Positions 52,548 through 61,859 of a DNA stretch of 64,000 nucleotides are shown piece after piece (the stretch's first letter is position 1; every line of letters begins with the position of its first letter). A model generated the notes under the pieces. The model was not told where the DNA came from. It did no database searches and worked only from the letters and a program-made list of their open reading frames with translations. This DNA is from Fragilaria crotonensis (taxonomy: Eukaryota > Bacillariophyta > Fragilariophyceae > Fragilariales > Fragilariaceae), in NCBI GenBank assembly GCA_022925895.1, contig JAKSYS010000060.1:87159-151158 (forward strand), written 5' to 3'. The translations under genes and the position numbers were made by a program.

Positions 52548-53780
52548 TCAAATCACAGTTGACGCTTGAACCGAGTTTCCTTCGTCTATGCACCCATCCA
52601 TGCCGCAGTATAATTTCGATTTTCGGCCTACGTCGTCTTCTCCCCAGGCAACCACATTATCTCGGCACGTTCCACATACGAGCACAAGCACTCGGCATTT
52701 ACAGCAGCGAGCTTCATTTTCTTGACAAGGTGCCTGGCCATTATCATAGTCATCGTGACTTACACCACAAATAAAACATCGACCAACAGCGCCCTTGCCC
52801 ACGACTGGGTCTGTGCGCCGTGGATCGAATACAAAGTTTTTCCCTCGAAAAAGACAAGCTTCATTCGGAGCATCGATCGAGGAGGACCCATAGTGCTCCA
52901 GATAACGTTGAATACCTCCATCTAACTGATAGACTGCCTTTGGACTGTCCTCTCCCCAATCCAATGCTTGTAGGAAGACGGACGCACGCTCGCACCTGAC
53001 GCCGCCGGTACAGTACATATAGACGGTCTTGCCGGCCAGATCCATTTTCCGATCTGCCAATACCTGGGGCAGAGAAGAGTACTTTCGCGTATTGGCAAGC
53101 AAGGTGGGTACGCCCTCTACTTGAAAGTATCCGACGCGCGATTCATAACAGTTGCGAGCGTCCACCAACATGGCACCATTCCCATCCTCGTCGGCAAGGT
53201 GCTGGTTCCATTCCTGCGGTGATAAATGAGTGCATGGTGTCAACGACGCCAAGCGGTCATCGAAGGGAGAGTTGGGGATATCCGATTTGTCTTGCAGTTG
53301 TTCTTCGACCGAAACCTGCTTTTGACGATTTCTCTTTCGCCTCCGGTTCGAGGACCTTTGTTTTGAGACTTTCGTTTGGTGACGATGCTGAACTTCGTTG
53401 GCGGTAGGTTCATAAAGACTCACGACTTCGCGCGTCGCCTTGACAGTGAGGGAGTCAAAAAGCTGTTCTTCGATAGATAGATCTTTTCGAAGCAAGCAGT
53501 ATTTCACGTCCAAAGGACAGCCAATTTCATGTTCCACTCGCCTTTGGTATTCTTCAAGGGACGAAAGCAAGCCCGACAGAACGCCATTCAAACCTTCCGA
53601 ACTCACACGAATACGACCAGCGAGAAAATCTCCGCAGATTTCTTTCTGAAAGGATACATGGTGATTAACATTATCAATCTCGACGTAGCAATAATACAGT
53701 GCGATTCTGTAGTCGTCGTGTTCGTGGTCGTTGTCGACTTCCATGGTGGGAACCACACATTGATTTTTCAATTTTGTCAT
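52548..53780 (-). CDS. Rhodanese-domain protein, TrhO/TSTD2-like
   Basis: 410 residues, single exon. The layout is that of the UPF0176/TrhO family: an N-terminal alpha/beta region with GRIRVSSEGLNGVLSG, then a rhodanese domain with LVDARNCYESRVGYF and the catalytic loop CTGGVRC (Cys257, Cys263), then a Cys-rich C-terminus with several CxxC pairs (CFICG, CCKC, CGTC, CGMDGC). Bacterial TrhO hydroxylates uridine 34 of tRNA; human TSTD2 shares the architecture. A Lys/Arg-rich insertion (about 135-150) may be a nuclear signal. The reaction in this organism is inferred from family only. Confidence 0.85.
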   Translation of the reverse strand: MTKLKNQCVVPTMEVDNDHEHDDYRIALYYCYVEIDNVNHHVSFQKEICGDFLAGRIRVSSEGLNGVLSGLLSSLEEYQRRVEHEIGCPLDVKYCLLRKDLSIEEQLFDSLTVKATREVVSLYEPTANEVQHRHQTKVSKQRSSNRRRKRNRQKQVSVEEQLQDKSDIPNSPFDDRLASLTPCTHLSPQEWNQHLADEDGNGAMLVDARNCYESRVGYFQVEGVPTLLANTRKYSSLPQVLADRKMDLAGKTVYMYCTGGVRCERASVFLQALDWGEDSPKAVYQLDGGIQRYLEHYGSSSIDAPNEACLFRGKNFVFDPRRTDPVVGKGAVGRCFICGVSHDDYDNGQAPCQENEARCCKCRVLVLVCGTCRDNVVAWGEDDVGRKSKLYCGMDGCIDEGNSVQASTVI

Positions 53781-54328
53781 GCTCCCTGAGAACCCTGACC
53801 CTGCCGTGCCGAAAACAACAGTACCAGTACGACATACGAGGTACTGCTACTACCCGTAGTGTAGTATTGGATCGCCAGGTACAGTACACAGTACTAACCT
53901 CTTGTAATGGTAGTACGGTAGTAGCACATCCAGAATCCACTAGTGGAAGGGTTGAAGGTTGTCTATGGACCATAATGAGAAGTCCATGCATATACATCTA
54001 CAATTTGAAGGGTTGGCGAGCAACAATAGATAGTGGGTCCTGTTAACCCAGGTGAGGAAACATTATAGGATACATGTCAACCGTTATTTTTATTACGGGT
54101 TGGTGAGCAACCGTGCTGGTCCTGGGTTGAGAACCGATGAGATGCAGCACTATATGAACCTTCGGAAGTCGAAACTCTAACTAAACTACAAAGAGCGGGA
54201 AAAACATGCCGCTCTCCACTAGAAAAGTGCTGACAAGTATGATACGACAATGCCAGCAACAGAAGAGTCGCAAACTCAGCAATTTGCAGTTCGGAATTCA
54301 AGGTCAAGAGATCAAGACGATTACTTCC
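53781..54328. other. Intergenic, small local repeat
   Basis: GGGTTGGYGAGCAAC occurs at about 54009 and 54097, each followed by a GGTCCTG run, a short imperfect duplication. The ORF starting at 54250 is antisense to the RoxA-like gene and is not supported. Confidence 0.5.
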
Positions 54329-55732
54329 TTATCCATCGTCGGCAGTCCCGTACAAGAGCCCTCGGTCCACTAGCTTCTCAAGAAGTTCCAGCACAACTGG
54401 TTGGTGTGACAGCGGAGATAGAGTCTCCGAGGTTATCGCAGGATCGCCTGCAATGGCTGACAGTAAAGATTCCACTGCTTCCTTTTCTTCTGCTGCGACG
54501 GAAATGTCAAATGGTATGCCATTCATAAAGAGGCGATACATCGTATCATGAACTTTAGAATAGGCGGCTGACACACCTTCGGCGCGATATAGGACACCTT
54601 CTCCATTGCGAACTGCTTCGACAGCTCTGTCGGGGATACCCCATACACCTAACTCGTCTTTCCACTGCGTGTCGTCAAGTGAAAGAGGATAGTCTTCTCG
54701 CGGGCGTTTGGATTCGGTGACCAGACAACCAACCAACGCATCCCATTGGTCGTCATCGTCCAGAACCTCTTGCACTGCATTCATGACCAACGATTTCATT
54801 TTTTTCTTGATCGCGTCTGAAAGTTCGTGGCTTTTCTTGGTTTGGAGTAGCAGATCCAAGTCTTGGTATCGATCCACAGCACGTGGAGCGACACTCTCGG
54901 ACAGTCCTTCGGCAAGCTTCGACACTAATTCGGTCGCTGACGGCGCGCGACATCCGACACTCAATGTCATACATTTATCAGACATTGCGATACCACAATG
55001 TGGCACGCGAGGAGGAAGGTAAAGCACATCGCCTGCTTCGAGGACGAACGACTCTCTCTCCCGTTGCTCCCAATCTTGCAAGATTCGAACCGAGATTCCT
55101 GGTACGGTGCTGTCGAGCTCCTCCTTAGCCGACACCTTGTCCACTCCAATTTGCCATTCTCTTTTGCCACTGGTTTGTATCAGAAAGACGTCGTAGTTGT
55201 CGACGTGAGGTCCAATACCACCGTATCGGTTGGCCAAGCTAACCTGAGCATCGTCTCGTCGCCATCTTGGAACGAACGAGAAGGTTCGATCCATCCAATC
55301 CGACAATGATGGATGGAATCGATCAACATCGTTTACCACAAGCGTTCCTACTTCCTCTCCTTCCTCTAGAAAAAGGTCGTCTATATCATCAAATGGTCCG
55401 ACATCCAAGGAATAGGATCTCAAGTCACCGGGCGAATGTCGAATGATGCGAGCATCACCGTCTTGTTCACATGCCAGTTCCACCATGGCCTCCCACGACG
55501 GCCATGCATCTTCCTTATCATTCGAGACAAAGGCACCGCGGATAAGTAGAGGCTCGCGACCCCAGTGATCCTTCAGCAACGACGCAGAAAAGGAGCCCTC
55601 CAGTTGTGTCACGGTATTGTGCAGGGGAAGCACTACTGACGGTCGTGTCCCTTGTTGTGGTGGTGACAAACTGCTGGTAGTCAGGCAATCGACCAGGAGC
55701 GGAAGTGAAATCGACAACAACACTTGAATCAT
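54329..55732 (-). CDS. RoxA/YcfD-like JmjC-cupin 2-oxoglutarate oxygenase
   Basis: 467 residues from the ATG at 55732. The protein begins with a hydrophobic, signal-like stretch (MIQVLLSISLPLLV), so entry into the secretory route or plastid is possible. The body follows the bacterial 50S L16 arginine hydroxylase YcfD/RoxA and human MINA/RIOX: LLKDHWGREPLLIRG near the start, the metal ligands His176 and Asp178 in GPHVDNYDVF, and His245 in PPRVPHCG. The C-terminal winged-helix-like part is present. It should hydroxylate a ribosomal protein, possibly in an organelle. Single exon, intact. Confidence 0.85.
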   Translation of the reverse strand: MIQVLLSISLPLLVDCLTTSSLSPPQQGTRPSVVLPLHNTVTQLEGSFSASLLKDHWGREPLLIRGAFVSNDKEDAWPSWEAMVELACEQDGDARIIRHSPGDLRSYSLDVGPFDDIDDLFLEEGEEVGTLVVNDVDRFHPSLSDWMDRTFSFVPRWRRDDAQVSLANRYGGIGPHVDNYDVFLIQTSGKREWQIGVDKVSAKEELDSTVPGISVRILQDWEQRERESFVLEAGDVLYLPPRVPHCGIAMSDKCMTLSVGCRAPSATELVSKLAEGLSESVAPRAVDRYQDLDLLLQTKKSHELSDAIKKKMKSLVMNAVQEVLDDDDQWDALVGCLVTESKRPREDYPLSLDDTQWKDELGVWGIPDRAVEAVRNGEGVLYRAEGVSAAYSKVHDTMYRLFMNGIPFDISVAAEEKEAVESLLSAIAGDPAITSETLSPLSHQPVVLELLEKLVDRGLLYGTADDG

Positions 55733-56149
55733 GTTGTCTGGATGAAATGCACACAAGTTGATGCTTCACAGCGCGGATGCCAAAGGGGAGTGATCGGCAA
55801 GGTTTCGCCCAACGCCGATGGTGTCTTGTGGATACAGTTTCAGAACGTTGTCCCAGGTGTTGGATTTGAATGCTGGTATCTTCCTCGTATCGATTGTATC
55901 TTTTGGCATATCGCCTCGCATCTGCATGATGTCACAACGTCAATCGCGGTTATCACTCTCCCCCGGAGCTCGGAGTTCGAATACTGATATCATACTGGTA
56001 CTGTGGTATGTGCATAACGGTTTTGTATGCCGGCAATGACACGATTCATTTTGTCGACACATTTCATGTCAACCATCTTTCACACTTGATTCCATTGACT
56101 TCATTGCACTACCGGTAGTCCTATCGTCATCATAGCAGGAGACATAAGC
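55733..56149. other. Divergent spacer between the two oxygenase genes
   Basis: Holds CTACCGGTAG at 56109-56118, 32 bp upstream of the 2OG oxygenase start. No gene supported. Confidence 0.55.
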
Positions 56150-57373
56150 ATGTCCTCCATACCAGTGGTTACCGTCTCCTACTCAGATCTCGTCAGCTTT
56201 CCGGGCAATGTCCAAAGTTCGAATTCTGTTCTGGAAAAGATTGCCTTGGCCTTTGGCGAAGGCGAACGTTCCTTGGGTATCGTTGCGATTACCAATGTCC
56301 CAACGTTGGAGGAGAAACGACGGCGATTGTTGCCCTTGGCTCGTCAAGTCGCACTGTTAGAAAACAAGGCTGAAGTGATTTGCGAAGCATCAAATTATCA
56401 AACCGGATGGAGTCATGGCAAGGAAACCTTTGATGGAAAACCCGATCTCGCCAAGGGTTCATTTTATGCCAATCCACTGATTGATGATCTCAAAACTATC
56501 CGACAAGACGACGTACCAGAAGATATTCGAGAGAAAAATCCTGCTTTCTTTGCACCGAATGTGTGGCCTCACGAATCCCTCCCGGAACTAGAAAATGCTT
56601 TCAAGGACCTGGCATTGTTGGTGATTCAAGTGGGTCGGCTCTTGGCGAAACCGTGCGATGCGTACGTTGCTCAACACTGTCCCGGGTATGATTGTCACAA
56701 ATTGACGACAGTATTGGAGGAAAGTAAATTTTGCAAGGCACGGCTTTTGCACTACTTTGCGGTCGATCGTGCAGACGACGACGACGACGATGATCATGAC
56801 GACCAAAAAATGGATTCGTTCAGTAATTGGTGTGGTTGGCACAATGATCATGTAAGTGCTGTAGACCATTGGGCCTGGAATATAGTCTACCGTAAAGTAC
56901 ACTCTTGATTAACTGGTGATGCTTGCTTTGCCCAGGGATCCTTGACTGGATTGGTACCTGCCATGTACCTGGATGCCGAGGGAGAAGAAATTGTGGACTT
57001 CCCTGACGACGACGACAAGGCAGGATTGTACATTCAGTCACGGAGCGGTTCCATTCATCACGTGACTCTCCCTCCCAACGCCATTGGTTTTCAGATTGGT
57101 GAAACCTCACAGATACATTCCGGTGGTATTCTGCAAGCAACTCCCCACGCCGTACGAGGATCTAGTCTGCGCCACGTGACGAGAGAGTCGTTTGCTGTGT
57201 TTATGGAACCAGAATACTTTGGAGTCATGGACTTGCCTGTGGGGAAAACAGTTCATGATGTTCAGGATGCATCGATTGTGTTGCCGAGCTCCGTCAGGAC
57301 ACTGTCGTCTCGGTGGAAACCAGGCATGAACTTTGGCGAGTTTAGCAACGCCACGTTTAGTGCGTTCTATTAG
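56150..57373 (+). CDS. 2-oxoglutarate/Fe(II) oxygenase, isopenicillin-N-synthase-like
   Basis: Exons 56150-56851 and 56936-57373, intron 84 bp, phase 0; 379 residues. The iron ligands are visible as His231-x-Asp233 (WHNDHGSLTG, split by the intron right after HNDH) and His305 in ATPHAVR, with the 2OG-binding R-x-S at about 317-319 (TRESF). The N-terminus has the IPVVTVSYSDL start of the family. An Asp-rich run (DDDDDDDHDD) before the catalytic core is unusual. No targeting signal. In plants and fungi the family hydroxylates or desaturates small molecules; the substrate here is unknown. Confidence 0.85.
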
Positions 57374-57457
57374 CATATATGGTTTTTTTTGAATAACACT
57401 TCCTCCTACTACCGTAGAGAAACTACTATTGGCCGCGACTCGTCATCTTGCGTCTGT

Positions 57458-58194
57458 TTACAAGAACATGAAACCTCGGCTTCCATAGGGAATGCCCAAG
57501 ACCGTGTATCCGACCAATGTTGCTCCGACGACGCCGCACCCCAAGGATCCTGCCAAGAGTGCCGCGCGAGGACCAGCACCGGCATAGAATGTGGCACCGG
57601 TCATGAAACCAGAAAAGATGGGTGCTGCCGGTTGGATTGGACCCGTGTAGGCATCAATGTCATACTGTGCGTGTGTGTGTGTGTGTCAAGTCACGATGGG
57701 ATCAATCGTATGTGAGAGTGGTGTATGGTGTTTGTGTGAGTGAATGAGCAAACTTAAAACAACAACCTGGCAAGGACAGTGATATTCGAAAACTGTTGTA
57801 CACGTACATGATCTGCCACGCCTTCATAAAGACTGTACAGAACAGCGACGGCACCCAATGAATTTCCCCATTTGGATCCGTGTCTTCCGCAATGATTCAA
57901 GATGGAATTGAGTTTGACTCTAAATCTGGACGACGGTGAGTGCAACAGTCCTTCGCGCAGTCCGTAGATTCCTCCGCCAAAGGTCCCCAGCAAGTAGGCA
58001 ACACCGCAGTTGGCAAACATGGTGACCATGATACCGCGACCCTTTTGATCATAATCCAAATAATCGGGCTGTCGGGGGGAATTGGGAATCGAAACGCCCA
58101 AGGCTGGAGCGACTGTCAAAAGGTCAATTTTAGATGCCGAAAAGTCAGGGAGAGGAGCCCCGGCATCGCCCTCAAATTCGCGGCGATCTGACAT
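57458..58194 (-). CDS. TIM23: Tim23-type mitochondrial inner membrane translocase subunit
   Basis: Exons 58194-57808 and 57664-57458, intron 143 bp, phase 0; 197 residues. Tim17/22/23 family, forming the presequence translocase channel in the mitochondrial inner membrane. A 50-residue hydrophilic N-terminus precedes four membrane segments. Family marks: GTFGGGIYGLREG in the first segment, KLNSILNHCGRHGSKWGNSLG and a small loop, then GAVAVLYSLYEGVADH just before the intron. Exon 2 supplies PIFSGFMTGATFYAGAGPRA and the final hydrophobic segment. The acceptor of the intron abuts a (GT)8 run on the plus strand. The short leader, as in plant and algal Tim23, fits. Confidence 0.88.
57671..57686. 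repeat. (GT)8 microsatellite beside the Tim23 splice acceptor
   Basis: On the gene strand this is an (AC)8 run directly before CAG, replacing the usual pyrimidine tract. Length variation here could affect splicing. Confidence 0.8.
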
Positions 58195-59014
58195 TATATG
58201 GTAATACTATTATGAGCGGGATGTAGATGTTTTTTTGTGCTTGTTTTGTTTTTTGGTAAACGGTGGTTGTTTGTCCAACCGTGAAAGGAACAAAACCCAC
58301 GTTTTGCTTTGTTGAACAGAGTGGGAGAGTGGTGACGGAGGTCTCGACAAATGAGTCACGTTATAAGGCAACACTATTGACTATCGAAATGGATTCGACG
58401 AGTCAAACTAGCAACACCCAAACAATAGAGACAGTCCGATCTGAGACAAGAATGGGATGCCAACACTCTCAACTCTCGTCGCACACCCGCGGTAGTGGTG
58501 TTACCCAGATCCCAGATGTTCGAGGAATTGTCGTCATCACTGGACTGTGATGTGGCGTGCGAGGGACATACCATGGGTCGCGGCCAGACCGATCTACTAC
58601 CAGAGGACGTGGCAAATGTGTCTGACCGTCTGGCGAATCTGGAATCTGGACGCTGCACGTGGTACGCCGCAACGTTTGAGACATACGGAATAAATAGTAC
58701 TACTATACTACAATACTGTAGGGATTAGTACTCCAGTACTCCAACTATGACGTACCTGGTACATGTACTTGTATTCTGTACAGTATGTGAGTATGTGCTT
58801 CCATGACGAATCTACAAGTACCCATACAAAGTGTGTATTACTGTCGTATTTCAGATTAGTTCCAGGTTCCAGTCGGATTCCCCATTGCTCGACTATCGGC
58901 ATCGAAGTCAAAAACGATGAACCAGCTCATCTGCATCAGCGTCTGGTTCACAATTCAATCGTTGGAGTTGCAAAGAGGGCACAGCATTCAAACATCGTAG
59001 CTTGCAACATTACA
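58195..59014. other. Divergent spacer and leader region; no gene seen
   Basis: Lies between Tim23 and Coq2, transcribed away from each other. The Coq2 frame is open back to 58763 but without domain sense. ACTCCAGTACTCC near 58732 belongs to the GTAC-type palindrome family. Confidence 0.5.
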
Positions 59015-60136
59015 ATGCAGCAACATTTATTACGATGGAGGCCGCTCCCGAGGCGCCGAATCCAGACAATTATTTCTTGTTCCTTGTCCCATGCCATGAG
59101 GGGGAACGTCCTTGACGCTGCTTGTCCATACCTGTCCATACATCACGGCTGGCCACCGTGTCGCTCTCTGTCAACAACGCCGCCAACTTCCCGCGATAAT
59201 GAAAAACAACCATCATCTTCACATCTCGATCCTCCCATTGCAACATGGGTCGACCGCATATTACCCTCGTCATTCCTTCCGTACGCTCGTCTCGCTCGGA
59301 TCGACCGTCCCATTGGAACCTGGCTTCTCCTATGGCCGTGCTGGTGGAGCACGGCTCTGGCCGCATCTCCAGGAACTCTCCCCGACGTTTCTCTCCTCGC
59401 ACTCTTTGGCATTGGCGCCTTTGTTATGCGCGGCGCTGGATGTACCATCAATGACATGTTGGATGTCGATCTCGATGCCCGTGTCGCCCGAACGGCGAAT
59501 CGGCCGCTCGCGTCCGGCGAGTTAACGACCAATCAGGCACTGGCCTTCCTGGCATTACAACTCACGACGGGACTGGGGGTGCTAGTGTCGCTGCCGCATA
59601 CCGTTTACTGTTTTCAATTGGGAGTTGCGTCTTTGCCTTTGGTGGCAGCATACCCTCTCATGAAGCGATTTACTAATTACCCACAAGCCGTCCTAGGTTT
59701 GACGTTCAATTGGGGAGCCATAATGGGATATGCCGCCGTGCATGGGAGTTTGGACTATGCTGTCGTCCTTCCGCTGTACGCATCGGGCGTCGCGTGGACC
59801 ATGGTCTACGATACGCTCTACGCCCATCAAGACAAGGTTGACGATGCCGCCTTGGGGATCAAATCGACAGCCCTGACCTTTGCACATCAGACCAAACCCA
59901 TTCTGCATGGATTTGCACTTGCATCTTACACTAGCTGGCTGTTGGCTGGACATGCCGCAGATGTGTCCTCCCTAGCCTTTTACAGTGGCATTACAGGTGC
60001 CTATGGGCATTTGGTGTGGCAAATTCAGACGGCTGATTTGGATAATCCTCAGAATCTGGCCGAGCGATTCCGCAGCAACCATACTGTCGGAGCCATTGTC
60101 TTTGGATCCATTGTATTGGGTAACTTAATCCAGTAA
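59015..60136 (+). CDS. COQ2: 4-hydroxybenzoate polyprenyltransferase (Coq2/UbiA)
   Basis: 373 residues from MQQHLLRWRPLPRRRIQ, an Arg-rich mitochondrial presequence of about 70 residues. It prenylates 4-hydroxybenzoate in ubiquinone synthesis at the inner mitochondrial membrane. Conserved marks: LARIDRPIGTWLLLWPCWWS at the first helix, the first Asp-rich motif NDMLDVDLDARVARTANRPL (Asn146 to Asp154), and the second, YDTLYAHQDKVDDAALGIKST (Asp273, Asp276, Asp277). About eight or nine membrane helices. The open frame extends upstream to 58763 but lacks a targeting pattern there, so the inner start is favoured. Intact. Confidence 0.95.
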   Translation: MQQHLLRWRPLPRRRIQTIISCSLSHAMRGNVLDAACPYLSIHHGWPPCRSLSTTPPTSRDNEKQPSSSHLDPPIATWVDRILPSSFLPYARLARIDRPIGTWLLLWPCWWSTALAASPGTLPDVSLLALFGIGAFVMRGAGCTINDMLDVDLDARVARTANRPLASGELTTNQALAFLALQLTTGLGVLVSLPHTVYCFQLGVASLPLVAAYPLMKRFTNYPQAVLGLTFNWGAIMGYAAVHGSLDYAVVLPLYASGVAWTMVYDTLYAHQDKVDDAALGIKSTALTFAHQTKPILHGFALASYTSWLLAGHAADVSSLAFYSGITGAYGHLVWQIQTADLDNPQNLAERFRSNHTVGAIVFGSIVLGNLIQ

Positions 60137-60511
60137 GGAATGATGCCAAGTCCAACCTCACATTTCGAGACGCCGTGGTTCGTAGAAGGACTGATGCGCC
60201 GGGCACGTGCGGTTCCTAATCAATTTTACACTAAGCGTGCAATGCCTAGTGACTGGTGAGCGCGGTGTTTATCGTCTTTCATGAGGGGCATGCTCTACTG
60301 TTGGCCGTACAACGATGGTCGCAGGTTGTACGAAACAACGTTGTACCGGTTCAGACCGCTCATTTGCTATTCTGCATCCATGATGAGGGATGACAGTGAT
60401 GTTGCATCCATTTAATACACACGGAAGGCAGCACAGGGCACAGAGATACGCATCTGTATTGAAAAAATGAAAAACTCTAGAATCATCAAACTCCACGCAT
60501 TGTGGTTGTTG
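60137..60511. other. Convergent 3' spacer, no gene seen
   Basis: Lies between the 3' ends of the Coq2 and AlaX-like genes. A minus-strand ORF at 60269-60496 has no domain and is not supported. Confidence 0.5.
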
Positions 60512-61423
60512 TCAAGGCCCAGCGACTACAGCATTCTGATCATATCTAACTCGCACCACACCTTTCTTGCATTTGATTCCCACGATACCCCACTTGCGTT
60601 CTAGGAGGTCACTTGTGCTTCTCACATGAGTTCCTCCACAAGGACAGCACCAACCCGCAACCGTGACCATGCGAACCTCATTTCCAAACTCGTCCAGATT
60701 GATCGTGCCTGGTGGTTGTTGCTGGACGCGCTGACACAATTCGATGGCATCCGTCTTGGTCATGGTTTCAATAATGGTCGAAATATCTTGCTCCACCAAA
60801 TCCACAAAGGCTCGTTGCAGATTGGCCAGTAATTCGTCGCGTTCCTCCGGAGGAATACTACCCTTATATTCCACATATGGGCCATCTAAAAAATGATACG
60901 CCTTGATGGGTGGCAAGATACGACCACACTGTGCCATGGCTGAATCGACAACGTGTCCTGCCGTATGACACTCTGATAAAATGCGGCGAACATCCGGATC
61001 AACCCGAACGCGGACAGGTTGTCCCACTTGTAGTAAGTCAACAGTACTGCTGATGCCACCGACAACATGCGTCACAACACCACTGGCGCGGTCAATCGTC
61101 ACCTTCGTAACGCCCACCGCCGCCTTGCTATCATTGTCATTGTTGACGTTGACGCTGTTGGTCATCACCTCAATGACACCGATGTCGCTGGGCTGACCAC
61201 CACCCTGAGGATGCATCACAGTGCGATCCAATTGAAGTGCCACCACCTGGTTCTGCTGCTGTTCTTTCTCGTCAATTTTGCTCTCTGCTGTAGTCGTAGT
61301 GGTGTTGGTGGCGGTATTGATGACTTGACACGAAAGGATAGTGGCGTCGCATTCCAATAAGAAGTTTCCGTCATACGTTAGATGAATCAATTCAGTCGGT
61401 GGTAACGGTGGTTGATCACTCAT
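60512..61423 (-). CDS. AlaX-like alanyl-tRNA editing protein
   Basis: 303 residues, single exon. Trans-editing factor that removes Ser (or Gly) from mischarged tRNA-Ala. The family layout is complete: a beta-barrel start with RTVMHPQGGGQPSD, then the zinc site HTAGH (His153, His157) and C-G-G-T-H (Cys262, His266), with the expected spacing to PPIKAYHFLDGPYVEYKG. No AlaRS catalytic core is attached, so it is a free-standing type II-like AlaX/AARSD1-type protein. A low-complexity Thr/Gln stretch (about 37-60) is inserted in the N-terminal barrel. Cytosolic or organellar location is unclear. Confidence 0.93.
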   Translation of the reverse strand: MSDQPPLPPTELIHLTYDGNFLLECDATILSCQVINTATNTTTTTAESKIDEKEQQQNQVVALQLDRTVMHPQGGGQPSDIGVIEVMTNSVNVNNDNDSKAAVGVTKVTIDRASGVVTHVVGGISSTVDLLQVGQPVRVRVDPDVRRILSECHTAGHVVDSAMAQCGRILPPIKAYHFLDGPYVEYKGSIPPEERDELLANLQRAFVDLVEQDISTIIETMTKTDAIELCQRVQQQPPGTINLDEFGNEVRMVTVAGWCCPCGGTHVRSTSDLLERKWGIVGIKCKKGVVRVRYDQNAVVAGP

Positions 61424-61859
61424 TGTTGGACTGGTCTCTTTAGAACTTGAAGAATTCCCTCAATTTGATAGCCGGGTGTACTGTTCTCGTAATCTTTGGT
61501 CGGTCTAACGTCCAAACTGATCTGATCCTTACGAAAGTACTGTGGTAGTGTTCAGCATTCACACATCCATCAACACTTCCATTATGTTCATATATCTGTC
61601 CTCTCGACGTAATTCCGATCAGGTTGGCATTGGACAAAAACTGTCGGTGTGCCGATTGAGTCGGAGTGAGGCATGGCTTGCATCATACTCGGAGTACTTT
61701 GTTTTACAGTACTTGCACGTACCATGTACATATGTCATACGCGAAGTATACAACAGTACACCGGTACGGGACTGTCGTACCTCAGCATGGTACAGTTCTG
61801 TCATTTTCTTTCCCATGATCAGCTGGTGCACATTTGGCAATCGATGAAACGAACGGACC
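61424..61859. other. Divergent spacer between the AlaX and cupin genes
   Basis: Contains CATACTCGGAGTACTTTG near 61684 and other GTAC-type palindromes (61720-61770). No gene supported. Confidence 0.55.

Noticed and set aside
58763-59014. 84-residue N-terminal extension of Coq2
   Set aside because: Mixed composition with no targeting features, rich in spacer-type repeats; MQQHLLRWRPLPRRR is a better presequence.
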